39,084 nucleotides of DNA from Roseospira navarrensis (lineage in GTDB: Bacteria; Pseudomonadota; Alphaproteobacteria; Rhodospirillales; Rhodospirillaceae), in NCBI RefSeq assembly GCF_009601025.1, contig NZ_WIVE01000040.1:1-39084 (forward strand), given 5' to 3'. The notes below the pieces were generated by a model. That model searched no databases, was not told the DNA's origin, and worked only from the letters and a program-made list of their open reading frames with translations. Of this stretch, positions 17,073-24,705 are shown piece after piece; position 1 is the first letter of the stretch; the number at the start of each line of letters is the position of its first letter. The position numbers and the translations under genes were made by a program.

Positions 17073-19124
17073 ATGACGGACCAGCCCCTGCCATCCGAGT
17101 CGCCGCTGGCGCTGATCGCCGGGCGCGGCGACCTGCCGGTGCGGGTGGCGCAACGCTGTGTGGCCGAGGGCCGCGCCCTCCACGTGCTGGTCATTCGCGG
17201 TCACGGCGACCCCGACGCCTATGCCGCCCTGAACGTTCCGGTGACCACCTATCGCCTGGGCGAGGCCGGGACCGCCCGCGACTATCTGCGCACGCACGGC
17301 ATCCGCGATCTGATCCTGGCCGGCGGAGTCCCCCGCCCCAGCCTGATGAGCCTGTGGCCGGACGCCTACACCGCCCGCTTCATCGCCCGTGTGGGCATGC
17401 GCGCGCTGGGGGACGACGGCCTGTTGCGCGCCGTCATGGACCAGATGGCGGCCGAGGGCCTGACGGTCCATCCCGTCCAGGCCGTGCTGTCCGACGCCTT
17501 GGGACCGGCCGGTTTGCTGACGATGGCGACTCCGGACGACGCCGCCTGGACCGACATCCGGCGCGGGCTGGCGGTGGGTCGCGCCCTGGGCCGCGCCGAC
17601 GTGGGCCAGTCCGTCGTCGTGCAGCAGGGGCTCGTCCTGGGGGTCGAGGCCGTCGAGGGCACCGACGCGCTGCTCGCCCGCTGCGGCGATCTGCGGCGCG
17701 CGGGTCCGGGCGGCGTGCTGGTCAAGCTGTGCAAGCCGGGCCAGGACACGCGGGCGGACCTGCCCACCCTGGGCGTGCCCACGGTCGAGGCCGCGCACGC
17801 CGCCGGTCTGCGCGGCATCGCCTATCAGGCCGGGGCGTCCCTGCTGGTCGCCCCGGAGGCCATGGCGGCGCGCGCCGATGCGCTGGGCCTGTTCCTGCTC
17901 GGGCTGGAGGACGACCACGCGGCCGAAGCGCCCCCCCCTGCCCCGGCCCCGCCCCCTGCCGACTCCGATGCCCCCCTGGTCTACCTCATCACGGGCGAGC
18001 CCTCCGGCGACCTGCTGGCGGCCCGTCTGATGGCCGCACTGCGCGACCGGCTGGCGGACCGGGTGCGGTTCGCCGGGATCGGCGGCGAGGCCATGGCCGA
18101 ACAGGGCCTCGTCAGCCGCATCGATCAGCGCGAACTGGCCATCATGGGGTTCCTGGAGGTGCTGCCCCGCGCCCTGGCCCTCAAGCGCCGCATCGCCGAG
18201 ACCGTCGCGCATATCGAGGCGTCCCGGCCCGCCGTGGTGGTGACCGTGGACTCGTGGGGCTTCACGGGCCGCGTGGCCGAGGCGCTGAAGGACCGGGGCT
18301 CGACCATCCCCCGCGTGCACTACGTCGCGCCGATGGTCTGGGCCTGGAAGGAGAACCGCAAGCATGCCGTGGCCGCGCGCGTGGATCACCTGATGACGCT
18401 GTGGCCCTTCGAGTGCGCCTATTTCTCGCCCCTGGGGCTCGCCTGCACCCATGTGGGCCACGCGGTGATCGAGTCCGGGGCCGACCGGGGCGACAGCGCG
18501 GGCTTCCGCGCCGCGCACGGCATCCCGGCGGACGCGCCGCTTCTGGTGGTGCTGCCGGGCAGTCGGCGGACGGAGGTGGGGCGCCTGCTGCCGGTGTTCC
18601 GCGAGGCGGTGGCACAGTTGGCCGCCGCGCGCCCCGGGCTGCGGGTGGTGGCGCCCACGGTCGCCACGGTGGCCGAGACGGTGGAGTCCGCCCTGCGGGA
18701 CTGGCCCGTGCCCGCCGTCGCCGTGCGCGGCACGGCGGCGAAATACGATGCCTTCGCGGCCGCGAATGCCGCCCTCGCCGCCTCGGGCACGGTCAGCCTG
18801 GAACTGGCCATGGCCGGCGTGCCGCACGTCATCGCATACCGGGTCAACCCGCTGTCGGCGGCGATCTTCCGCCGCATGACCAGGCTCAAGTATGCGGGGC
18901 CGGTCAACCTGCTGCTGGACCGGCTGGTGGTGCCGGAGTTGTTGCAGGAGACCTGCCGCCCGGACCGTCTGGTGGCGGCGGTCGCCCCCCTGCTGGACGG
19001 CGCGGCAGAGGCCGAGGCCCAGCGCGCCCTGCTGTCCGAAGCCTGCACGCGCCTTGCCGGAAAACCGGACGCCCCGCCCCCCAGCGCGCGCGCCGCCGCC
19101 GTGATCCTCGACCGGCTGGGGTGA
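17073..19124 (+). CDS. lpxI-lpxB: Fused LpxI (UDP-2,3-diacylglucosamine pyrophosphatase) - LpxB (lipid-A-disaccharide synthase)
   Basis: 683-residue bifunctional protein. Residues ~1-285 are the LpxI/DUF1009 family (LALIAGRGDLPVRVAQRC; GGVPRPSLMSLWPD; VVVQQGLVLGVEAVEGTDAL; AGQ/GRAD-type LPTLGVPTVEAAHAAG), which cleaves UDP-diacyl-GlcN to lipid X. After a Pro/Ala linker (~290-301) a complete LpxB starts (LVYLITGEPSGDLLAARLM; GIGGEAMAEQGL; HYVAPMVWAWKENR; LPGSRRTEVGRLLPVF; ASGTVSLELAMAGVPHVIAY), which joins lipid X to UDP-diacyl-GlcN. No stop or frameshift lies between the halves, so this is one reading frame. Start ATG 17073 follows GGGCC. In most alphaproteobacteria these are two adjacent genes. 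It converges with csoS1D 33 bp away. Confidence 0.93.
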   Translation: MTDQPLPSESPLALIAGRGDLPVRVAQRCVAEGRALHVLVIRGHGDPDAYAALNVPVTTYRLGEAGTARDYLRTHGIRDLILAGGVPRPSLMSLWPDAYTARFIARVGMRALGDDGLLRAVMDQMAAEGLTVHPVQAVLSDALGPAGLLTMATPDDAAWTDIRRGLAVGRALGRADVGQSVVVQQGLVLGVEAVEGTDALLARCGDLRRAGPGGVLVKLCKPGQDTRADLPTLGVPTVEAAHAAGLRGIAYQAGASLLVAPEAMAARADALGLFLLGLEDDHAAEAPPPAPAPPPADSDAPLVYLITGEPSGDLLAARLMAALRDRLADRVRFAGIGGEAMAEQGLVSRIDQRELAIMGFLEVLPRALALKRRIAETVAHIEASRPAVVVTVDSWGFTGRVAEALKDRGSTIPRVHYVAPMVWAWKENRKHAVAARVDHLMTLWPFECAYFSPLGLACTHVGHAVIESGADRGDSAGFRAAHGIPADAPLLVVLPGSRRTEVGRLLPVFREAVAQLAAARPGLRVVAPTVATVAETVESALRDWPVPAVAVRGTAAKYDAFAAANAALAASGTVSLELAMAGVPHVIAYRVNPLSAAIFRRMTRLKYAGPVNLLLDRLVVPELLQETCRPDRLVAAVAPLLDGAAEAEAQRALLSEACTRLAGKPDAPPPSARAAAVILDRLG

Positions 19125-19157
19125 GGCGGATCGCATCCGTCTCGGACTCCCCCTCGA

Positions 19158-19778
19158 TCAAAACGCCGCGTGCCCCATCGCGGCGACGGCCCGGCCGGCG
19201 GCCTCGGCGGCGGCGTCGATGTCCGCTTCCCGCCCGGCCAGGGTCAGGCGACCGAAGGCGCCCACCGCGCGCACGTCCACCAAGGTGATGTTGGCGGCCT
19301 TTTCCGCCTCGTTGGCGGCGTACATGACATAGCCGGCCGGTTCGGTCTCCAGGATGAACAGGCTCTGCCCGGGCAGGATCATCGAGCCGCGCCGGTCCTG
19401 GCGGTTGATGAGCGTGGCATGGTCGGGGGCGATGGCCCGGATGGTCTCGGTCCAGGCCACCCGGCAGGGCCGCCGCGCGCTGCGATCCAGGCCCAGGCGC
19501 GCCAGGACGGCATCGCTGGCGGTCAGCACGTCCGACTGGTCGCGGTGGTGGATCACCATGGAGCCGAAGGCGCGCTCCACCACAAGCTGCCCCAGATGTA
19601 CCCGGGTCGCCTTCAGGGCCACATCGGTCAGGCGGTGGATGGCCATGCCCGGCTCCACCTCCATCCACAGGCAGGCATCGCCCGGCACCGGCAGGAAGCC
19701 CTGCGCCACGGTCCCCAGATAGGTGGCAAGCTGCGGTTGCAGCGAGTCGATGAACACGTGGGTGCGCAGGGTAATCAT
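19158..19778 (-). CDS. csoS1D: Carboxysome shell protein CsoS1D (tandem BMC, pseudohexamer)
   Basis: 206-residue shell protein with two BMC folds in tandem (BMC-T); trimers form gated, large-pore pseudohexamers in alpha-carboxysomes. The N-terminal half reads [20 protein letters not shown], then [20 protein letters not shown]. The C-terminal half has [20 protein letters not shown] and [20 protein letters not shown]. These segments match what I recall of CsoS1D very closely. It lacks the disordered N-terminal extension of the Halothiobacillus protein. The ATG at 19778 overlaps the Nudix stop (ATGA), so translation is coupled. It is the last gene of the carboxysome run. Confidence 0.93.
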   Translation of the reverse strand: MITLRTHVFIDSLQPQLATYLGTVAQGFLPVPGDACLWMEVEPGMAIHRLTDVALKATRVHLGQLVVERAFGSMVIHHRDQSDVLTASDAVLARLGLDRSARRPCRVAWTETIRAIAPDHATLINRQDRRGSMILPGQSLFILETEPAGYVMYAANEAEKAANITLVDVRAVGAFGRLTLAGREADIDAAAEAAGRAVAAMGHAAF

Positions 19779-20356
19779 GCCGCCACTCTCCGGCCGCGCC
19801 GCAGGGCGTCGGTCTTGCGCAGCATGCGGTGGACGGACCGCATGGTGTTGAAGCGCCGCACGGCGCGCAGGGGCACCCAGGCCACGGCGTGGGCCTCGTC
19901 CGGGTTGCCGGGGGGCGTCATGCGGTCGTCCATCTCCAGCAGAAAGCGGATGTCGTAGTGGTCGTGGTGGGGCTCGGCCGGGGTGTCCGGGATGGCGTGC
20001 ACGTCCACATCGAAGATCGCGTGGGACAACGGGCGCACGCTGTCTTCGGGCATGCCGGCTTCCTCCCAGGTCTCCCGGAGCGCGACCCGCAGCAGGTCGG
20101 GGTCTCCGTCGGCGTGGCCCCCGGGTTGCAGCCACAGGTCCAGCTTGCGGTGCAGCACCAGCAAGACATGATCGCGCGCGGGGTTGAGCACCCAGGCGGA
20201 CCCGCTGAGGTGCGCGCGCAGGGGCGCACGATCGAAGCAGTCCGGGATCTCCGCCACGAAGCGGCGGGCGCGGGTGGTCATCGCCGCTTCCTCGGGAAAG
20301 CGCGAGCGGTGGGCGTCCAGCAGGTCCAGCAGGCCAGCGCGGCCGGGATCGATCAT
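19775..20356 (-). CDS. Nudix hydrolase inside the carboxysome locus
   Basis: 193-residue protein with a Nudix fold: [21 protein letters not shown] leads into a box with G, then REtwEEaG ([14 protein letters not shown]). The first Glu of the consensus G-x5-E is replaced (Pro with flanking Asp), while the metal-binding REx2EE core is kept. Substrate is not predictable; Nudix enzymes cleave nucleoside diphosphates linked to another group. ~70 N-terminal residues precede the Nudix core ([20 protein letters not shown]), a helical segment. Start ATG 20356 overlaps the cbbR stop (ATGA), and its own stop overlaps csoS1D (ATGA), so the three genes are tightly coupled. A link with the carbon-fixation system is therefore inferred. 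Confidence 0.9.
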   Translation of the reverse strand: MIDPGRAGLLDLLDAHRSRFPEEAAMTTRARRFVAEIPDCFDRAPLRAHLSGSAWVLNPARDHVLLVLHRKLDLWLQPGGHADGDPDLLRVALRETWEEAGMPEDSVRPLSHAIFDVDVHAIPDTPAEPHHDHYDIRFLLEMDDRMTPPGNPDEAHAVAWVPLRAVRRFNTMRSVHRMLRKTDALRRGRRVAA

Positions 20357-21372
20357 GCCGCCTCCCCCCCGGACGGGCCGGCGTCCAGCCCCAATTCGCC
20401 CAGCAGCCGGCCCACCTGGGCGCGGATCACCGGCTCCTGCTCGCGCGCGAAGGCCAGCAGGGCGGCGGCCGCCGGCGACAGGTCCCGGCCCTGGTTGTGC
20501 ACCAGCCACCACTGCCGATGGATCGGGAAGCCCTCCACATCAAGCGCGCACAGCGGCCCCGCCGCCCCTTCCACCGACAGGGTGTGCAGCGACACGACGG
20601 CGAGCCCGAGCCCGGCGATGGCGGCGTGCTTGATGGCCTCGTTGCTGCCCAGCTCCATGCGGACGTGCGGCGTCAGCCCGGCGTCCGCGAACGCCCGCAC
20701 CGTGGCCTGGCGGGTGCCCGACCCCGGCTCGCGCAGGATGAACGGCTCGGCGGCCAGCGCCTTCAGGGGAATGCGCCCCTGCCCCGCCAGCCGATGATCG
20801 CGCGGCGCCACGACGATCAGGGGATTGGGCGCGAACGGATGCAGCGCCACGTCCAGGTCGTCGAAGTCCGGCTGGCCGAAGATGTACAGGTCGTCGTCCT
20901 GGTTCCGGATGCGCTCGATGACGCGGTCCCGGTTGGTGACCTTCAACGAGATGTCGATGTCCGGATAGCGCCGGCTGAACGCCCCCAAAAGCTCCGGCGC
21001 GAAGTATTTGGCCGTCGTGATGACCGCCAGCCGCACCCGGCCCCGGCGCAGGCCCTGGTACTCGGCAACCCAGTCCTCCATGTCGCCCAGCGCCTCGAAC
21101 ACCCGGTCGGCGGCGAGGGCCAGACGCCGCCCGGCCTCGGTCGGACGCACCTGACGCCCCACCTGCTCGAACAGCGGCACGCCGACGGCGTTGGAGAGCT
21201 TCTTGATCTGCATGGACACGGTCGGCTGGGTCACGAACAGGGCCTCGCTGGCCTTGGTGAAGCTGCCCAGCCGCACGATGGCCGCGAAGATCTGCAACTG
21301 CCGCAAGGTCGCATGGCGGGCCAGACGGGTGACCGCGCCGGCGTCCAGGGGCTGGTCGCGTTCCTCGCTCAT
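20353..21372 (-). CDS. cbbR: LysR-type regulator CbbR
   Basis: 339-residue LysR-family regulator of CO2-fixation genes. The N-terminal winged HTH ([37 protein letters not shown]) is the CbbR/CmpR type. The co-inducer domain contains [23 protein letters not shown] and [13 protein letters not shown], as in CbbR proteins that sense metabolites such as RuBP or NADPH. It is on the same strand as, and downstream of, the genes it is expected to control. This differs from the usual position, divergent from cbbL. It follows sbtB after 34 bp and overlaps the Nudix gene by ATGA. Confidence 0.92.
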   Translation of the reverse strand: MSEERDQPLDAGAVTRLARHATLRQLQIFAAIVRLGSFTKASEALFVTQPTVSMQIKKLSNAVGVPLFEQVGRQVRPTEAGRRLALAADRVFEALGDMEDWVAEYQGLRRGRVRLAVITTAKYFAPELLGAFSRRYPDIDISLKVTNRDRVIERIRNQDDDLYIFGQPDFDDLDVALHPFAPNPLIVVAPRDHRLAGQGRIPLKALAAEPFILREPGSGTRQATVRAFADAGLTPHVRMELGSNEAIKHAAIAGLGLAVVSLHTLSVEGAAGPLCALDVEGFPIHRQWWLVHNQGRDLSPAAAALLAFAREQEPVIRAQVGRLLGELGLDAGPSGGEAA

Positions 21373-21406
21373 GGCCGGCCTCGTCCCCCGCGTCCCTGCA
21401 TGTGCG

Positions 21407-21727
21407 TCACCCCTCGAACGGCCGGGTGAACTTCTCCGGCGAGATCACGGACACATCGCTGACGTACAGGGTGAGATGATGGCCGCGCGCGATCAGCCGC
21501 TTGATGTCGTCCAGCAGCGGATCCAGCCGATCCGCCGGCAGAATCACCTCGACCAGGATGTTGGCATCGAAGTCCAGGCCGGTCTGCTCGCCGCGCGACC
21601 CGGCCCCGCGCGCCGGCACGATGGTGTAGCCGCTGGTGCCGCGCTCGCGGAACAGCCTGACCAGACGGCCTTCCAGCATGCTGGTGGTGATGATGGTCAC
21701 CAGTTTTTCCGGATACAGATCGACCAT
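21407..21727 (-). CDS. sbtB: PII-like regulator SbtB
   Basis: 106-residue PII-like protein expected to bind adenine nucleotides and gate SbtA. It has the ferredoxin-like PII start (EKLVTIITTSMLEGRLVRLF), then GTSGYTIVPARGAGSRGE corresponding to the T-loop region, and VEVILPADRLDPLLDDIKRL. The C-terminus (LYVSDVSVISPEKFTRPFEG) ends without the Cys-containing R-loop (CGPEGC) known from cyanobacterial SbtB. The ATG at 21727 gives the family start; a longer frame continues upstream as non-conserved sequence. It lies 74 bp behind sbtA, the usual pairing. Confidence 0.9.
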   Translation of the reverse strand: MVDLYPEKLVTIITTSMLEGRLVRLFRERGTSGYTIVPARGAGSRGEQTGLDFDANILVEVILPADRLDPLLDDIKRLIARGHHLTLYVSDVSVISPEKFTRPFEG

Positions 21728-21801
21728 GAGGTCCGTTCCTTCCTTCGCCCGTTCGTCCCGTTGTCCTGTTCGGCCCCCGCGGGGCGCCTCTCCCGATGAC
21801 A

Positions 21802-22812
21802 TCACACCCCCGCCAAAAAAGTGACCATGGCGTGATACAGCGGGATCCCCAGCACCACGTTGAAGGGGAAGGTGATGCCCAGGGACAGGGTAAGGTACAA
21901 GGACGGATTGGCTTCCGGAACGGCCAGTCGCATGGCCGGCGGCACCGCGATGTAGGAGGCGCTGGCCGCCAGCACGGCCACCAGGGTCGCCCCGCCCACG
22001 CTGAAGTCCAGCGCCAGGGACCCGATCAGGGCCCCCACCGCGCCGCCGACGATCGGCATGACGATCCCGAACACCGCCAGGATCGCGCCGACGCGCTTGA
22101 AATCCTGGAGCCGCCGCGCGGCCTCCATGCCCATCTCGAACAGGAACAGGCACAGCGCGCCCATGAAGATGTCGTCGATGAACGGCTTCAGCTTGTCCAT
22201 GGCGTTGGGCAGCGAGATCGCGCCGATGGCCATGCAGCCGACCAGGATGACCACGCTGCCGTTGGTGAAGGCCCCGTGCAGCAGGCTGCGCAGGCTGGTG
22301 GTGTCCTCGCCCCGGCCGTTCGTCGTGGCGGTTCCGTTGGATCCGGCCGCCGCCCGCACCTTCTGCCGCGCCCGCGCGGCCAGCAGCAGCCCGACCACGA
22401 TCGCCGGCGATTCCATCACCGCCAGCATGATGAGCGGATAGGTCTCGTAGGCCAGGCCCTGGGTGTCGAGCCAGGCCATGGCGGCCAGGAACGTGCCGGC
22501 GCTGACCGACCCGTAATGGGCGGCGATGGCGGCGGCGTCCAGCGGCCCGACGCGCCGGGTCGCGGTCAGCAGACCATACCCGATGACCGGCATGCCGAAC
22601 CCGAGCAGCAGCGCCCAGACGATGGCGCTGACGGCCGAGCCAAGGTCGGCCTTGGCCAGTTCCACGCCCCCATGCAGGCCGATGGACATCAGCAGGTAGA
22701 TGGACAGCGCCTTGGCCAGCTCCGGCGGGAACTTCAGGTCCGACTTGATGACCCTCGCAATGACCCCGAGCGCGAAGAACAGAACCGCGGGGATCATCAG
22801 GTTGCTCAGCAT
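21802..22812 (-). CDS. sbtA: Sodium-dependent bicarbonate transporter, SbtA family
   Basis: 336-residue inner-membrane protein of the SbtA (DUF897) family, which imports bicarbonate with sodium. About ten membrane helices in two inverted halves are visible, beginning NLMIPAVLFFALGVIARVIK, then ALSIYLLMSIGLHGGVELAK and, in the second half, GALCLFLFEMGMEAARRLQD and ASASYIAVPPAMRLAVPEAN. A hydrophilic loop (~185-215, RARQKVRAAAGSNGTA) sits between the halves, where cyanobacterial SbtA also has its cytoplasmic loop. GGAGG lies just before the ATG. Position inside the cso run links uptake directly to the carboxysome. Confidence 0.92.
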   Translation of the reverse strand: MLSNLMIPAVLFFALGVIARVIKSDLKFPPELAKALSIYLLMSIGLHGGVELAKADLGSAVSAIVWALLLGFGMPVIGYGLLTATRRVGPLDAAAIAAHYGSVSAGTFLAAMAWLDTQGLAYETYPLIMLAVMESPAIVVGLLLAARARQKVRAAAGSNGTATTNGRGEDTTSLRSLLHGAFTNGSVVILVGCMAIGAISLPNAMDKLKPFIDDIFMGALCLFLFEMGMEAARRLQDFKRVGAILAVFGIVMPIVGGAVGALIGSLALDFSVGGATLVAVLAASASYIAVPPAMRLAVPEANPSLYLTLSLGITFPFNVVLGIPLYHAMVTFLAGV

Positions 22813-22952
22813 GCTTACCTCCGCAGGCGGAATGCCCCGGGACGACGCGCCCTCGGGTCTCTGGCCCGGCCCTGGTCCCGCCCGCCGTGATCCAACGCGG
22901 CGCGGCCGGGCGGTCGGTCGCGCCGGGTCGGCGGGACCCTACAGACTCGGGC

Positions 22953-23162
22953 TCAATCCGGCCAGACCGACGGCCGCCGGGCCGGCATGCGCCCGGACGG
23001 GGTCCCGTCCCTCGGCGGTGCATCGGGGGCGGTCGGTTTCGCCGGGGCCGTGTCCGCGCTCTTGCGCCGGGCGGGCTGTTTGCGGGGCGCCGGGGTCGCG
23101 TCGCCCGTTGCTCCGGAGGTCCCGGATTCACCGGCCCCGCCGGATGCCTTGGTCCGGGTCAT
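22953..23162 (-). CDS. Small disordered protein with near-C-terminal Trp; McdB-like candidate
   Basis: 69-residue open frame whose ATG overlaps the acRAF stop (ATGA), strong evidence for coupled translation. The product is Gly/Ser/Thr-rich at first, then Pro/Ala/Lys/Arg-rich, with no hydrophobic core, and ends PSVWPD. The only Trp is residue 67 of 69. Alpha-type McdB proteins (carboxysome positioning) are small, disordered and carry a Trp at the extreme C-terminus, and mcdA/mcdB can lie beside acRAF. No McdA ATPase is visible in this window. The assignment is inference; the ORF could also be a non-functional tail. Confidence 0.5.
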   Translation of the reverse strand: MTRTKASGGAGESGTSGATGDATPAPRKQPARRKSADTAPAKPTAPDAPPRDGTPSGRMPARRPSVWPD

Positions 23163-23458
23163 GACGTCCCCTCCCCGTCCGCGTCGGAGTCCGCCAGCGC
23201 CGACAGACCGACGGCGAACCGCCGTTCCGCCGCGCCGATGCCCCCCGCCGACTCATCGAGCGGCCGCACGGTCACGTTGGCGTAGGTGCGGCCGAAGCTG
23301 ATGTCGGGGTGGAGGCCCGCCGTCTCCGACAGCCCGGCGGCCCGGTCCAGGAAGGTCCGGGTCTCCGCATAGCTGTGGAAGTCGAAGCGGCGGAACAGAC
23401 CGGGGGGCCGCGTCTGTTCCGTCCAGGCGGCCGGCGTGCCGGTGTCGGTCTCGCTCAT
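23159..23458 (-). CDS. Alpha-carboxysome RuBisCO assembly factor (PCD-like, acRAF)
   Basis: 99-residue member of the pterin-4a-carbinolamine-dehydratase-like family that in alpha-carboxysome loci acts as acRAF, a RuBisCO assembly chaperone. Seen are LFRRFDFHSYAETRTFLDRA and a middle GLHPDISFGRTYANVTVRPL with the PCD strand-helix order. The catalytic His pair of true dehydratases is not present in the usual form, consistent with a chaperone role. It lies 39 bp behind the second csoS1 and overlaps the next small ORF. A free PCD role is unlikely here. Confidence 0.88.
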   Translation of the reverse strand: MSETDTGTPAAWTEQTRPPGLFRRFDFHSYAETRTFLDRAAGLSETAGLHPDISFGRTYANVTVRPLDESAGGIGAAERRFAVGLSALADSDADGEGTS

Positions 23459-23497
23459 GGCGTGTCCTTCCCTGCGGGACCGTCAGGATTCGCCCGA

Positions 23498-23815
23498 TCA
23501 GGCGGCGGCGGACGTGGTGCCCGACGCGCCGCCGGACAACACCGGCTCCACCTCGCGGTGGGGACGAGCGATGATGTGCGCGGCCACCAGGCCGTCGCCG
23601 ACGCGCTCGCAGGCATCGGCGCCGGCCCGCACGGCGGCGTTCACGGCGCCGGTCTCGCCGCGCACCATGACGGTGACGTAGCCCCCGCCCACGAAGTCAC
23701 GGCTGACGAGGCGCACCTCGGCCGCCTTGGTCATGGCGTCGGCCGCCTCGATGGCGGGCACGAGGCCCCGGGTCTCGATCATGCCGAGGGCGATGCCGTA
23801 GGTTTCCTGAGCCAT
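23498..23815 (-). CDS. csoS1: Carboxysome shell hexamer CsoS1 (copy 2)
   Basis: 105-residue BMC-H protein; hexamers tile the shell facets. The sequence starts AQETYGIALGMIETRGLVPA and has the pore segment RDFVGGGYVTVMVRGETGAV and the C-terminal helix region AAHIIARPHREVEPVLSG. It differs from the upstream copy only at residue 5 (Thr for Pro) and in a longer tail (GASGTTSAAA). Such short tail variants are typical of CsoS1A/B/C sets. The high identity points to recent duplication or gene conversion. Confidence 0.97.
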   Translation of the reverse strand: MAQETYGIALGMIETRGLVPAIEAADAMTKAAEVRLVSRDFVGGGYVTVMVRGETGAVNAAVRAGADACERVGDGLVAAHIIARPHREVEPVLSGGASGTTSAAA

Positions 23816-23857
23816 TGTCTTGTCTCCAGTTGAGGGTCGAACGGAACCCGGCCCCGA

Positions 23858-24163
23858 TTACTTGGCGCCGGTGTTGGTGCCGGACAGCACCGGCTCCACT
23901 TCGCGGTGCGGGCGGGCGATGATGTGCGCGGCCACCAGACCGTCGCCGACGCGCTCGCAGGCGTCCGCGCCCGCGCGCACGGCGGCGTTCACGGCGCCGG
24001 TCTCGCCGCGCACCATGACGGTGACGTAGCCCCCGCCCACAAAGTCACGGCTGACGAGGCGCACCTCGGCCGCCTTGGTCATGGCGTCGGCCGCCTCGAT
24101 GGCGGGCACGAGGCCCCGGGTCTCGATCATGCCAAGCGCAATACCGTACGGTTCCTGAGCCAT
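23858..24163 (-). CDS. csoS1: Carboxysome shell hexamer CsoS1 (copy 1)
   Basis: 101-residue BMC-H protein with the same pore (FVGGGY) and fold as copy 2 and a shorter tail ending GTNTGAK. The small positively lined pore of CsoS1 hexamers is thought to pass bicarbonate and RuBP while limiting CO2 loss. It lies 30 bp behind csoS4B. Two copies here compare with three (csoS1C/A/B) in Halothiobacillus. Confidence 0.97.
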   Translation of the reverse strand: MAQEPYGIALGMIETRGLVPAIEAADAMTKAAEVRLVSRDFVGGGYVTVMVRGETGAVNAAVRAGADACERVGDGLVAAHIIARPHREVEPVLSGTNTGAK

Positions 24164-24193
24164 GGTCTCTGGTCCTTCTCCAGGTTGGGGACG

Positions 24194-24451
24194 TCAGGTG
24201 ACGGGGTCGTCGTCCCAGTCGTCGATGATGCCGCCGATGGCGAGGTCGGTCTGAAGCGCGGGGTCGCCGACCGCATAGCGCGCGGCCGATCCCGATACGG
24301 TGAACACCCACGATCCGGGACTGGCGCCGACCGTGTCCGTGGCTACGGCCAGCCCGCCCGAGGCGTCGCACAGCAGCCGCAGGTCCGTGACGCCGAGGCC
24401 GGGGACGCGGCGGGTGCAGACCAGGGAGCCGGTGACGCGCATGATCTCCAT
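24194..24451 (-). CDS. csoS4B: Carboxysome vertex pentamer CsoS4B
   Basis: 85-residue BMC-V protein of the EutN/CcmL family; pentamers cap the 12 vertices of the icosahedral shell. It reads EIMRVTGSLVCTRRVPGLG at the N-terminus, then VGASPGSWVFTVSGSAARY and AIGGIIDDWDD at the end. The ATG at 24451 is preferred. A GTG at 24454 overlapping the csoS4A stop by four bases is the alternative. Either way the two pentamer genes are coupled. Confidence 0.95.
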   Translation of the reverse strand: MEIMRVTGSLVCTRRVPGLGVTDLRLLCDASGGLAVATDTVGASPGSWVFTVSGSAARYAVGDPALQTDLAIGGIIDDWDDDPVT

Positions 24452-24705
24452 CACGCGCCCTCCTCGGGGACCCAGTGATCGATGATGCCGACGATCGTCA
24501 GATCGCTCGGGAATTCCTTGCTGCCGGCGGCGTCGCGCGCGGCTGAGCTGCCGACACAGATCACCCAGTCGCCCGGCGTGCAGCCCACCGCGTCCACCGC
24601 CACCGCCCGCGCGCGGCCGTCGCGCACGACCTGAAGGTGGCGGTGCTCCAGCCCGCTGATGCGGTGCGTCGCGACCAGGGGCTTTTCGACCTGATAGATC
24701 TTCAT
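24451..24705 (-). CDS. csoS4A: Carboxysome vertex pentamer CsoS4A
   Basis: 84-residue BMC-V protein. Family segments are MKIYQVEKPLVATHRISGLE, VDAVGCTPGDWVICVGSSAA and LTIVGIIDHW. The ATG overlaps the csoSCA stop (ATGA). CsoS4A and CsoS4B are normally both present in alpha-carboxysomes, and both are intact here. Confidence 0.95.
   Translation of the reverse strand: MKIYQVEKPLVATHRISGLEHRHLQVVRDGRARAVAVDAVGCTPGDWVICVGSSAARDAAGSKEFPSDLTIVGIIDHWVPEEGA

Noticed and set aside
16890-19136. 748-residue minus-strand open frame opposite lpxI-lpxB
   Set aside because: Shadow of the fused lpx gene; composition and lack of any recognisable domain exclude a real protein.
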